A stretch of 41,006 nt of DNA. It comes from Bacteroidales bacterium. GTDB taxonomy: Bacteria; Bacteroidota; Bacteroidia; Bacteroidales; VadinHA17. Where the stretch lies: positions 1 through 41,006 of the forward strand of contig JAAZBN010000252.1 of the NCBI GenBank assembly GCA_012513795.1, in the 5' to 3' direction. The notes under the pieces were generated by a model, which worked only from the letters and a program-made list of their open reading frames with translations, was not told the DNA's origin and ran no database searches. Of the stretch, positions 18,955 to 27,817 are shown in pieces (position 1 is the stretch's first letter; each line of letters opens with the position of its first letter). The position numbers were made by a program, and so were the translations under genes.

Positions 18955-19782
18955 ATGAAAGTCAGTGAACTGAACATTCCGTTACTGAAATACATTGAAG
19001 AAGGTAATTTCATGCTGTTTGCCGGACCCTGTGTGGTTGAGTCGGAAGAGATGACATTCCGTGTGGCAGCAGAGGTAAAGAAGCTGAGTGACAAGTACAG
19101 GATCCCTCTGGTATTCAAGTCGTCATACCGCAAAGCGAACCGCTCCCGGCTCGATTCTTTCACGGGTATTGGTGATAAAAAGGCACTGGAGATCCTGGCT
19201 GAGGTCCGGAGCAGGTACTCCGTTCCGGTGGTTACTGATATCCATTCTCCCGATGAGGCCAGGATAGCAGCCGGATATGTTGATATGCTGCAGATACCGG
19301 CATTTCTGTGCCGGCAGACCGATCTGCTGGTTGCGGCCGCGGAAACGGGTAAGGTGATCAATGTTAAGAAAGGCCAGTTCCTCTCCGGAGCCGCAATGCG
19401 CTTCGCAGCTGGAAAGATCAGGGAATCAGGCAATGAAAGGGTCATCCTAACCGAGAGGGGCAGCTTCTTTGGCTATAATGACCTGGTTGTGGATATGCGC
19501 AATATTCCTGTAATGCAGAAGACCGGTGCTCCGGTGGTGATGGACATCACTCATTCACTGCAGCAACCCAACCAGGAAGGCGGGGTCTCTGGCGGACAGC
19601 CTGACATGATAGAGACAATTGGCAGGTGTGCCATTGCAGCCGGCGCCGATGGCATTTTCATTGAGACCCATCCGGAACCGGCCACTGCACTTTCTGACGG
19701 CGCCAATATGCTGAGGCTTGATCTGCTTGACAGCCTGCTTCATAAATTAACTTTAATCAGAGCTACAATTAACACCTTTTAA
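18955..19782 (+). CDS. kdsA: 3-deoxy-8-phosphooctulonate synthase
   Basis: 275 aa; FAGPCVVES, FKSSYRKANRSR, MDITHSLQQPN, FIETHPEP. Confidence 0.96.
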   Translation: MKVSELNIPLLKYIEEGNFMLFAGPCVVESEEMTFRVAAEVKKLSDKYRIPLVFKSSYRKANRSRLDSFTGIGDKKALEILAEVRSRYSVPVVTDIHSPDEARIAAGYVDMLQIPAFLCRQTDLLVAAAETGKVINVKKGQFLSGAAMRFAAGKIRESGNERVILTERGSFFGYNDLVVDMRNIPVMQKTGAPVVMDITHSLQQPNQEGGVSGGQPDMIETIGRCAIAAGADGIFIETHPEPATALSDGANMLRLDLLDSLLHKLTLIRATINTF

Positions 19783-19803
19783 TAATCAAACAAACAAAAC
19801 GTT

Positions 19804-20508
19804 ATGAAAAAGTCAATTTTTCTTCTGGCAGCTATTCTGATGGCATCGGTCTGCAGTGCCCAGACGCTGGACGAGATTGCAAACAAGTACTATGCAGCCA
19901 ATGGTCTGGAGAACCTTGAGAAGGCACAGACTTTGATAATACAGGGAAAGACGAGCCAGATGGGGATGGAACTGCCTCTGACCATCATGGTGAAGCGCCC
20001 CGACAAGGTAAAGGTCCTTCAGGAGTATAACGGGATGAAGATAATCATTGCCTTTGACGGTGAGAAGGGATATATGGTCAATCCTCTTACTGGTGCCACA
20101 GATCCTGTTGAGATTCCCGCTGAACAGCTGGGCAGCGTACAGGAATACAACATGTTCAATGACTCCTTCATGAAGGCTTTCAAGGAAGGAAAAGTCACCC
20201 TCAAAGGCGAGGAGGAGGTTGAAGGCAAGCCGGCGTACAAGCTTGCCGTCACCGTTGCTGACGGTTCTGTAACAACGATATTCATTGACAAGGAGACTTT
20301 TCTCACCCTCAAATCCACCCAGACAGTCAGTCAGATGGGACAGGAGATGGAGGTTGAATCATATGTCAGGGAGCACAAGGAGGTGAATGGTGTCAGGTTC
20401 GGATCTGTGATCTCCCAGTTTGTCAACGGAATGGAACTCGGAGGCATGACCCTTGAGAAGATAGAGATAGATACCGAAATTGACGATTCCGTATTTATAA
20501 TCCAATAA
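19804..20508 (+). CDS. Exported LolA-like outer-membrane lipoprotein-sorting-type protein
   Basis: Signal peptide MKKSIFLLAAILMASVCSAQ; TLIIQGKTSQMGMELPLTIMVKRPDKV...YMVNPLTG...IFIDKETFLTLKSTQ pattern. Confidence 0.75.
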   Translation: MKKSIFLLAAILMASVCSAQTLDEIANKYYAANGLENLEKAQTLIIQGKTSQMGMELPLTIMVKRPDKVKVLQEYNGMKIIIAFDGEKGYMVNPLTGATDPVEIPAEQLGSVQEYNMFNDSFMKAFKEGKVTLKGEEEVEGKPAYKLAVTVADGSVTTIFIDKETFLTLKSTQTVSQMGQEMEVESYVREHKEVNGVRFGSVISQFVNGMELGGMTLEKIEIDTEIDDSVFIIQ

Positions 20509-20593
20509 CGGCAGAAAACCCGGCATACGTCCACTTACTGGCAGGTCTGAGATCTGCCGCCGCGTATAACAAAAGATATAACCATCATAAATA

Positions 20594-20626
20594 AACAGAT
20601 GCCGCCCGGTGTGGGCGGCATCTGTT
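20594..20626 (-). terminator. Perfect 14-bp hairpin downstream of rnpB
   Basis: AACAGATGCCGCCC-ggtgt-GGGCGGCATCTGTT; minus-strand continuation TTATTTATG. Could act in both directions. Confidence 0.75.
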
Positions 20627-20634
20627 ATTTCAAA

Positions 20635-21005
20635 GGCAGGCCTGTAAGCCGGGTTCTGTCGGGATGCGGTTCCTGCGAGAGGATGTTGCCTCCCGGTCCG
20701 TCATTTATCTTGCCCCGTCATTGCTGGCGGGGTCATACGACCTACCCCCCGGCTCGGGCGAGCAGCCCTCAGACGCCGGTATACATGGTCTTTCAACCCA
20801 TCAGGTGTACGGCTCCCGGTGTCACCACCGGGACCGGTGAGCTCTTACCTCACCTTTTCACCATTTCCCCACCCGGAGGTGAGGCTGTTGTTTTCTGTTA
20901 CACTGCTATACCCTTTCGGATATCTTCCCGTTAGGAAGGATGGTGCTCTCTGTTGCCCGGACTTTCCTCCCCGACACATGTGTCAGAGCGACGGACCGGC
21001 CTGCC
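20635..21005 (-). ncRNA. rnpB: RNase P RNA, bacterial type A
   Basis: Minus strand 5' GGCAGGCCGGTCCGTCGC...GGGGAGGAAAGTCCGGGCAACAGAGAGC and 3' ...CAGAACCCGGCTTACAGGCCTGCC; termini pair as P1 (GGCAGGCC/GGCCTGCC). Confidence 0.95.
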
Positions 21006-21251
21006 AGGGTACAAAGATAGTCAATAAATACTCTCTTTGAGTTGTCCTCATGATCAGCCACCGCCAACAGCTTTCGGCATGGAATCTTTATAAATAAGCT
21101 GTTACAGATAACCGATGATACTTTAACCACACGGAGCCAAAGGCTTCTCCCGCAGGGCAACTGACATCTTTTTTGCAGGAACCACCCGGCCCGCGGCATG
21201 ATGCTGCAACAGCCTGTCATCAAACGCAGGCCTGAAATGGCCCAGATGACC

Positions 21252-21563
21252 TTATCTCCTGATTGTCACTATTGTAGCGCCATTAAAACCAAACCTGGCA
21301 AAGGGGGCATCATGGCAGCTGCAGGAAGGATATTCAGCTGTGATTACAGAATATATCTCATTTCTCAGCCTGCCGCTCCCGGAGCCGTGGATGAAAACTA
21401 TCTCCTTTTCTCCTGCCCTGATGGCACTGTTAAGCTCCCCCCTCAGCCGTGACAGCTGGCGCTCCAGCGCCTCAGCACCTCCCTGGCCCTGACGAAGATG
21501 AAGGTCAATCTCCCTCACCTTCCTGCCACCTGAAGTCGGATGGGTATTACGGCTTCCTGTCAT
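21252..21563 (-). CDS. Standalone Smr-domain protein
   Basis: 103 aa; REIDLHLRQG, IVFIHGSGSGRLRNEIYSVI, FGFNGATIVTIR, matching the Smr tail seen in Bacteroidota DUF2027 proteins. Confidence 0.8.
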   Translation of the reverse strand: MTGSRNTHPTSGGRKVREIDLHLRQGQGGAEALERQLSRLRGELNSAIRAGEKEIVFIHGSGSGRLRNEIYSVITAEYPSCSCHDAPFARFGFNGATIVTIRR

Positions 21564-21680
21564 AACATGTTAACTGATCTCAAAATTAGCTATTTTTGCC
21601 CGACCCGGAAAGAGTGAGCAGGATTACATCACTCCGGGCACATCCGGATGGCTTGAGGCCTAGATTTTTTTTTACCGGTT

Positions 21681-22919
21681 ATGAAAAACGGTTACGGAGA
21701 TATAAGGATAGCGGATTATACATATGATCTGCCACAGGATCGGATAGCCAGGTATCCCCTGCCTGAAAGGGACAGCTCAAAACTGCTTGTATGGGACGGC
21801 AGCATGATCAGCGACAGGGTTTTCAGGGATTTTCCGGAACTGGTCCCACACGATAATCTGCTGGTATTCAATAATACAAGGGTCATACGTGCCAGGCTGG
21901 TCTTCAGGAAGGAGAGCGGCGCCATGATTGAGATCTTCTGCCTTGAGCCGCACAATCCTTCAGAGTTCTCCATGAACCTGGCTTCAGGAGGTCCGGTTGA
22001 ATGGAAATGCCTCATTGGTAACCTCAAACGGTGGAAGCACGGCATGATGGAATCACGCTTCCTTCATGAAGGCAGTGAATTCAGTCTTACGGCGGAGAGG
22101 ACCGGCACCGAAGGAGACTCCTTCCTGGTCCGTTTTGCCTGGGATGCAACCACCCTCTCCTTTGCGCAGGTTCTTGAAGATCAGGGACACATGCCCATCC
22201 CTCCATACCTGGGAAGAGCTGACGAGGAGAGTGATTCAAACACATACCAAACAACCTACGCACGCATTAACGGATCGGTAGCTGCTCCCACTGCCGGGCT
22301 CCATTTTACTCCTGGCTTAATGAGAGAGCTTGACAGGAAGGGTATTGAACATGCTGAGGTAACTCTTCATGTCAGCGCAGGCACATTCAGGCCAGTGAAA
22401 TCAGAGCTGATAGGTGACCATATGATGCACAGTGAGCATTTTTTCGTCTCAAAAGCCACCCTGAAGCGACTCAGAGGCAGAAAAATAACCGCAGTGGGTA
22501 CTACAACCGTGCGGACACTCGAAAGTCTCTACTGGCTCGGATTGAGCGCGGCAGAAGGAAGGTGGACAGGACCAGGTATTCCATCCGTAACACAATGGGA
22601 ACCATATCAGAAAAAGACAAATGCTGATCCGGCTGACCTGATAGACGCCCTGCTGGAAAAGATGGAGCGTGAAGGTACAGACATTCTGGAGGCAAGAACA
22701 GACATAATAATCATACCCGGCTACAGGTTCAGAATTGTAAACAACCTGCTCACCAACTTTCACCAGCCTCACAGCACACTGCTCCTGCTGGTTGCAGCAT
22801 TTACCGGAGACACATGGAAAAAGATATATGATCATGCCCTGACAGCCGGTTACAGGTTCCTGAGCTACGGAGACTGCATGTTGCTGCCAGGCAATCCTGA
22901 TTATTTCACAACACATTGA
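21681..22919 (+). CDS. queA: S-adenosylmethionine:tRNA ribosyltransferase-isomerase family protein
   Basis: DYTYDLPQDRIARYPLPERDSSKLLV, VFNNTRVIRARL, GHMPIPPYLGR, AAPTAGLHFT, NFHQPHSTLLLLVAAF. Confidence 0.93.
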   Translation: MKNGYGDIRIADYTYDLPQDRIARYPLPERDSSKLLVWDGSMISDRVFRDFPELVPHDNLLVFNNTRVIRARLVFRKESGAMIEIFCLEPHNPSEFSMNLASGGPVEWKCLIGNLKRWKHGMMESRFLHEGSEFSLTAERTGTEGDSFLVRFAWDATTLSFAQVLEDQGHMPIPPYLGRADEESDSNTYQTTYARINGSVAAPTAGLHFTPGLMRELDRKGIEHAEVTLHVSAGTFRPVKSELIGDHMMHSEHFFVSKATLKRLRGRKITAVGTTTVRTLESLYWLGLSAAEGRWTGPGIPSVTQWEPYQKKTNADPADLIDALLEKMEREGTDILEARTDIIIIPGYRFRIVNNLLTNFHQPHSTLLLLVAAFTGDTWKKIYDHALTAGYRFLSYGDCMLLPGNPDYFTTH

Positions 22920-23055
22920 AGGATAAGACTTAAACAATTACAGTCTTTATTACTTGCCTGACTCGGGACAAAAAGCACCAGGTTCAAAATTTCACAAAAA
23001 ATTTTGCATATATGTAAATTACACTTTACATTTGTTGCTGTATACTTTACCTTAA

Positions 23056-23289
23056 ATGAAACTTGGGAACAATATCCGGAGGCTGAGATTTGAGCACAAT
23101 GAGATGTCTCAGGAGGAACTGGCGGTAGGTCTGGGGGTGACCAGGCAGACCATACACTCCATAGAGAAGGGCAAGTTTATTCCGTCTGCCCTGCTTGCCT
23201 TCAGGATTGCGAAGTATTTCAGGAAGAATGTAGAAGATGTTTTCCATCTTATGGATGATAATGATATTTCATTGTCTGAAAGGACGTAA
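23056..23289 (+). CDS. Small XRE-family regulator (YozG-like)
   Basis: 77 aa; NNIRRLRFEHNEMSQEELAVGLGVTRQTIHSIEKGKFIPSALLAFRIAKYF. Confidence 0.93.
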   Translation: MKLGNNIRRLRFEHNEMSQEELAVGLGVTRQTIHSIEKGKFIPSALLAFRIAKYFRKNVEDVFHLMDDNDISLSERT

Positions 23290-23300
23290 AGAGTTACATC

Positions 23301-24218
23301 ATGGAAATGGCAGGTTTATTTCCTACGGCCGGAAACAGGCTCAGGTTAACCGCAACAGTCACGCTGGTGTTGCTGACTTTTTGCTTCCTCTGGCTCTTTT
23401 ATGATCTTTATGCCTATATTGCAATAAAGGGGAAGTCGCCTGATTCTGAGGCAATTGGAAGATTAGCGGGTTTAGGTTTCCCGGTCAGGATCCTCCTTTT
23501 CATTTCATTTGCCGTGCTGCTGCTGAAGGCTTTCAGGAACGGTTTTAAGGCAAGCCTTCCGGTTATTATCACTATCATCACCGGAACTGCCTCAGTAATA
23601 GCAATGTTCTTTGATTTTGCGGCCCTGGACGATATCGGCAATGATTATCTGGTTCACGGATACAGATGCACCGGCGAGTGGTTCTGGCTGTTTGGATCGT
23701 TAATGTTAAGGATGGCCTTTTATATATCACTGGCCTTGTTTATTGTACTGATCATGAGAAGCCAGAGAGCTCTGACAGAGGCCTCCGGGCTGGTTGTGGA
23801 CGAGGCCCTTTTTGAGGCAACACAATGGGTTGGCATTGTATGCGGAATGACAGGTGTTGCATTCACAGTGTATGCATATGCTGTCCTTGGTGATGCTGCT
23901 CTGAAGAGTTGGCTTACGTGGCTTATGCTCTTCTACTGCGCAGTCATTATCATACCCTGGCTGGCCCTTGTGGCCTACTGGATTTTCAGGCTGGCCACCA
24001 AAACTGATCGTACAGTATATGATGAGAAGCAGAGGCATGACCTGGCCTTTTCCGGGATGGTCACCTGGCTGTCATCCATCCCGCTGATGGCTGTAATAAT
24101 GATTATCAACTTTGGAGATGAGTCCCGGGCAACGGCACACCTCTGGTTTCCTTTTTATCTTTTCGCCTCCCTGCTGATCTTCTCAGCCACTCTTCTTACA
24201 AGGTTCAGGAGAGGTTAG
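23301..24218 (+). CDS. Polytopic membrane protein of unknown function
   Basis: 305 aa, about seven hydrophobic segments; 11 bp downstream of the small XRE gene. Confidence 0.75.
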   Translation: MEMAGLFPTAGNRLRLTATVTLVLLTFCFLWLFYDLYAYIAIKGKSPDSEAIGRLAGLGFPVRILLFISFAVLLLKAFRNGFKASLPVIITIITGTASVIAMFFDFAALDDIGNDYLVHGYRCTGEWFWLFGSLMLRMAFYISLALFIVLIMRSQRALTEASGLVVDEALFEATQWVGIVCGMTGVAFTVYAYAVLGDAALKSWLTWLMLFYCAVIIIPWLALVAYWIFRLATKTDRTVYDEKQRHDLAFSGMVTWLSSIPLMAVIMIINFGDESRATAHLWFPFYLFASLLIFSATLLTRFRRG

Positions 24219-24221
24219 CGG

Positions 24222-25322
24222 TCAGCTGTTTTCGGAGAGTATAACCTTCAGTCTTTCTGCAAATTGAGTGACATCATCTGAAGTTGTATCCCAGCTGGTC
24301 ATAAGCCGGTACTCAGAGAGCTGTTCGTTCCAGGGATAAAAGAAGTATTCCCTGCTCAGCAATGCGGCCACCCTTTGTGGCATTATCAGGAAGATGCCGT
24401 TGGCTTCCACTTTCTGGGTGATTTTTATTCCGTTAATCTCCCTCAGCTTCTTCTGCAGTTCGCGGGCCATCCTGTTTGAATGTGCCGCACACTCCTTCCA
24501 GAGGCCGTTGGAGAGGTAGGCGATGTATTGTGCTGCAATGAACCGCATCTTTGACGCCAGTTGCATCCCCTGCTTCCTGATATATTTAAATCCCCCGGAT
24601 AATCCTGGTCTGAGGAAGCAGACCGCCTCGCCGTACATCATTCCGTTCTTTGTTCCTCCGAAGGAGAGGATATCCACACCGGCATCGGTTGTGAATGTGC
24701 GGAACGGCACCCCTAGGGTGACGGCCGCGTTTGCTATCCTTGCACCGTCCATGTGCAACAGCAGACCGTGGTCATGTGTATAATCCGCCAGTTCTCCAAC
24801 CTCTTCAGGAGTATAAACCGTACCCATCTCTGTAGCCTGTGATATTGAAATCACCCTGGGTTGGCTATGATGCTCAAAATCAAATCCGTGCATGTGCCTG
24901 GCAAGCATTTCCGGAGTGATCTTGCCGTCAGGGGTATCCACTGTGAGCACCTTGCATCCGGTAAATTTCTCCGGGGCCCCGCATTCATCGGTCTCAATGT
25001 GGGCGGTATGTGCCGTAATGACCGAGTTCCATGACTGCATCACGCCAGCCAGTCCCAGCACGTTGGCGCCCGTGCCGGTGAAGACGAAAAAGGCCTCTGT
25101 CTCATCACCCAGTTCTTTTCTTATCAGTTCCCTGGCGGTTTCGGTAAAAGGATCATCTCCGTATCCGACGACATGTCCCCTGTTAACGCGCAACAACTCT
25201 TTCATAACTGCAGGATGGACACCTGAATTGTTATCGCTGGCAAAGCCTCTTTTAAGTACCGGTTCGCTCATCTGTTCGCTCTTTAAGATGCGCAATTTAG
25301 TCAAAATGAACTGTCCGGGCAA
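24222..25322 (-). CDS. Low-specificity L-threonine aldolase / beta-eliminating-lyase family
   Basis: FASDNNSGVHPAVMKELLRVN, HIETDECGAPE, HMDGARIANA, DILSFGGTKNGMMYGEAV; start likely MSEPVLKRG at about 25271. Confidence 0.92.
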   Translation of the reverse strand: MPGQFILTKLRILKSEQMSEPVLKRGFASDNNSGVHPAVMKELLRVNRGHVVGYGDDPFTETARELIRKELGDETEAFFVFTGTGANVLGLAGVMQSWNSVITAHTAHIETDECGAPEKFTGCKVLTVDTPDGKITPEMLARHMHGFDFEHHSQPRVISISQATEMGTVYTPEEVGELADYTHDHGLLLHMDGARIANAAVTLGVPFRTFTTDAGVDILSFGGTKNGMMYGEAVCFLRPGLSGGFKYIRKQGMQLASKMRFIAAQYIAYLSNGLWKECAAHSNRMARELQKKLREINGIKITQKVEANGIFLIMPQRVAALLSREYFFYPWNEQLSEYRLMTSWDTTSDDVTQFAERLKVILSENS

Positions 25323-25355
25323 TGTTCTTTAACTATCTTTACGCTTTCCAAGGTT

Positions 25356-26108
25356 ATGACTCGATATTTCATCTTTCTCTCCTACCGCGGCACTGCATAT
25401 CACGGATGGCAGATGCAGCCCGGCAGGCATACGGTTCAGGGTGTGCTGACGAAAGTCCTGAGCACTGTTCTCGCCTCGCAGTTGCCGGTTACCGGTGCCG
25501 GCCGCACTGACACGGGAGTGCATGCATCATTCTTCTGCGCTCACTTTGACAGTATCAGAGACATGCTTGACACAGATGAACAGTTCATATATAATCTGAA
25601 CAGCCTGCTTCCTGCCGACATTGCGGTGAAGAGGATAACAAAGGTCAAGGCCGATGCCAGTGCACGGTTTGATGCCCTTTCGAGGAGCTATACCTATACC
25701 ATCATCCGGGAAAAAGATCCCTTTTCAGCCGACACCGCCTGGCTGCTCTACTGGCATCTGGACGTTGACCGAATGAATGAGGCTGCCGCCATCCTGATGA
25801 ATCACAATGATTTCACAAGCTTCAGCCGGTTGCATGGAAGCAATAAGACCAATTTCTGCCGTGTTACCGCTGCACGGTGGACTGAAGAGAAGGGCAGGCT
25901 CGTCTTCAACATCACGGCTGACAGGTTCCTGCGAAACATGGTAAGGGCAATAGTGGGAACCCTTATTCCGGTAGGCAGAGGGAAGTTATCAGTTGCTGAT
26001 TTTGAGGGTGTCATAGACGGAAAGAACCGGGGGCTGGCAGGACAGTCTGCACCTGCACACGGACTGTCGCTTACCGGAATTGAGTACCCGCCGGAGATCT
26101 TTATCTGA
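25356..26108 (+). CDS. truA: tRNA pseudouridine(38-40) synthase
   Basis: YRGTAYHGWQMQPGRHTVQGVL, GAGRTDTGVHA, FLRNMVRAIVGTL. Confidence 0.96.
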   Translation: MTRYFIFLSYRGTAYHGWQMQPGRHTVQGVLTKVLSTVLASQLPVTGAGRTDTGVHASFFCAHFDSIRDMLDTDEQFIYNLNSLLPADIAVKRITKVKADASARFDALSRSYTYTIIREKDPFSADTAWLLYWHLDVDRMNEAAAILMNHNDFTSFSRLHGSNKTNFCRVTAARWTEEKGRLVFNITADRFLRNMVRAIVGTLIPVGRGKLSVADFEGVIDGKNRGLAGQSAPAHGLSLTGIEYPPEIFI

Positions 26109-26291
26109 TTTCTTGAGCCCTTGACAGGGCTATGTTGAATACCAGCCGGAAGTCTTTATTATAACTTAGAAAGCCCGGGAGTTAATAAGGGACTTTCCCA
26201 GGAGACTCTAGCCTGATCCCTGAAGCGCCCCGTCTTCCAGGAACAGATGCCATACTGCTGATTATCAATTAACAATGTGATCGGGCCGGGT

Positions 26292-27038
26292 TCATTCACT
26301 GTTCCAGATATCCCAGGCCAGTCCAGCCTGGATAAGGAACATTTCCTCTCCGTTGGCTGTAAGGCACCCCTGTTCTTCTCCCCTGGCAAGGAATGATGTC
26401 ACCGGGGGGTTGTAAACCAGGTCAAACAGCAGCTGGCCTTCTCTCAGGTAACTGTAGTCAATGGGTGGCATGGTCTCAGTTGCCGGTGCTGTTCCAAGGG
26501 GTGTGGTATTGACAATAACTCCGGCTTCACTTATCAGTTCACCCGGGAGTTCATCGTATGAGTATCCCCCGCTCAAAGGATATCGTGATACGGGTATTGC
26601 TCTTATATTGAGGTCAAGCAGGGTATGCATAACGCTTTTGGCCGCTCCCCCGGTACCAAGTACCAGGGCACTTTCGGGGAGAGTGACAAGGTTTTTCAGG
26701 AGCGACTCCCTGAAGGCGGGGGCATCGGTGTTATAGCCTTTAAGCCAGGTCCTTCCGTCGCGACGTGAAACCTTCACCGTATTAACAGCTCCTATACCGG
26801 CAGCATCAGGGTCAGTCTCGTCAAGGTAACTGATAACCTTGATCTTCCAGGGAATGGTTACGTTGAATCCACAGAGTTCGGGCTCGCGGGCAATCAGGCC
26901 GGGCAGCATTTCTATAGCGGGGAGTTCAAACTTGCGATAGGCATAGTCTGAAAGTCCTTCCCTTTCAAATTTCTCCGTAAAATGCTTCTGAGAGAATGAG
27001 TGTCCGAGTGGAAATCCTATAATTCCGAAAAGTTTCAT
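26292..27038 (-). CDS. aroE: Shikimate dehydrogenase
   Basis: GIIGFPLGHSFSQKHF, GFNVTIPWK, GAVNTVKV, LVLGTGGAAKSV, NTTPLGT. Confidence 0.95.
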   Translation of the reverse strand: MKLFGIIGFPLGHSFSQKHFTEKFEREGLSDYAYRKFELPAIEMLPGLIAREPELCGFNVTIPWKIKVISYLDETDPDAAGIGAVNTVKVSRRDGRTWLKGYNTDAPAFRESLLKNLVTLPESALVLGTGGAAKSVMHTLLDLNIRAIPVSRYPLSGGYSYDELPGELISEAGVIVNTTPLGTAPATETMPPIDYSYLREGQLLFDLVYNPPVTSFLARGEEQGCLTANGEEMFLIQAGLAWDIWNSE

Positions 27039-27814
27039 TTCATTTCGTCCGGAAGGAAGCTGAAGAAGGTGTCGCTTCTCAGGCCCAGTCGTAATGATTC
27101 GAGAGCAATGATCTCATGCGGGGCAATATTCCCAAGGTTGACGTTGGCCCCGAAGTTTGTTATGAACCATGCCTGTTGCTGCTTAAGCGGGGCTTCCCAG
27201 AGAACATTTTCAAACCCTATCTCCCTGGAGATAGTGTTTATAAGCTCCAGGTTAACCGAGCCGTCGTCGTTATAAATCCCAATGGTACCTGATTCACGCG
27301 CTTCCGCGATGACTTTTACCGATCCGGCCTCCAGTTCAGATTTCATCATCTCCACCCACTGGTCAGGTGAATAGACAATATTCTTCTTTTTTGACCCCAC
27401 CTCTGATATCACGGTGAACTCTTCAGATAATCGGCGTATATAACCGAGCTTTCGGCTATGTTCAAATTCGTAGGAACCGTCAGAAATCTCGACCATACTG
27501 ACGTTGGCTTCCTTCAGGAGTGAGACATACTCGTCATACATGTTTCTGACAACGAATGCCTCAAACAGGGTTCCCCCAAAGTAAACAGTCATGCCAGCAT
27601 CATGGTATGTCTTTATCTTTCTTTCAACCCCGGGAGTAATAATGGAGGTTCCGAAGCCAAGCTTGACGAAATCGGCATAGTTGCCGCCCACGGAGGCAAA
27701 ATCCTCTGCTTCCCTGAGGCTCAGTCCTTTATCCATGACCATTGTAAGTCCTTCTTTTCTGGGCTTGGGGGGTCTTGGGGGAATATGGGTCAGCAGTTCT
27801 CCGGCTTGTTTCAT
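27035..27814 (-). CDS. Phosphosulfolactate synthase-like protein (ComA family)
   Basis: KPRKEGLTMVMDKGL, YADFVKLGFGTS, YFGGTLFEAF, VEISDGS, EVGSKKK, IAEARESGTIGIYND. Confidence 0.9.
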   Translation of the reverse strand: MKQAGELLTHIPPRPPKPRKEGLTMVMDKGLSLREAEDFASVGGNYADFVKLGFGTSIITPGVERKIKTYHDAGMTVYFGGTLFEAFVVRNMYDEYVSLLKEANVSMVEISDGSYEFEHSRKLGYIRRLSEEFTVISEVGSKKKNIVYSPDQWVEMMKSELEAGSVKVIAEARESGTIGIYNDDGSVNLELINTISREIGFENVLWEAPLKQQQAWFITNFGANVNLGNIAPHEIIALESLRLGLRSDTFFSFLPDEMK

Positions 27815-27817
27815 GAT

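Noticed and set aside
26159-26389. 76-aa minus-strand ORF after aroE
   Set aside because: Overlaps the aroE 3' end out of frame; no domain.
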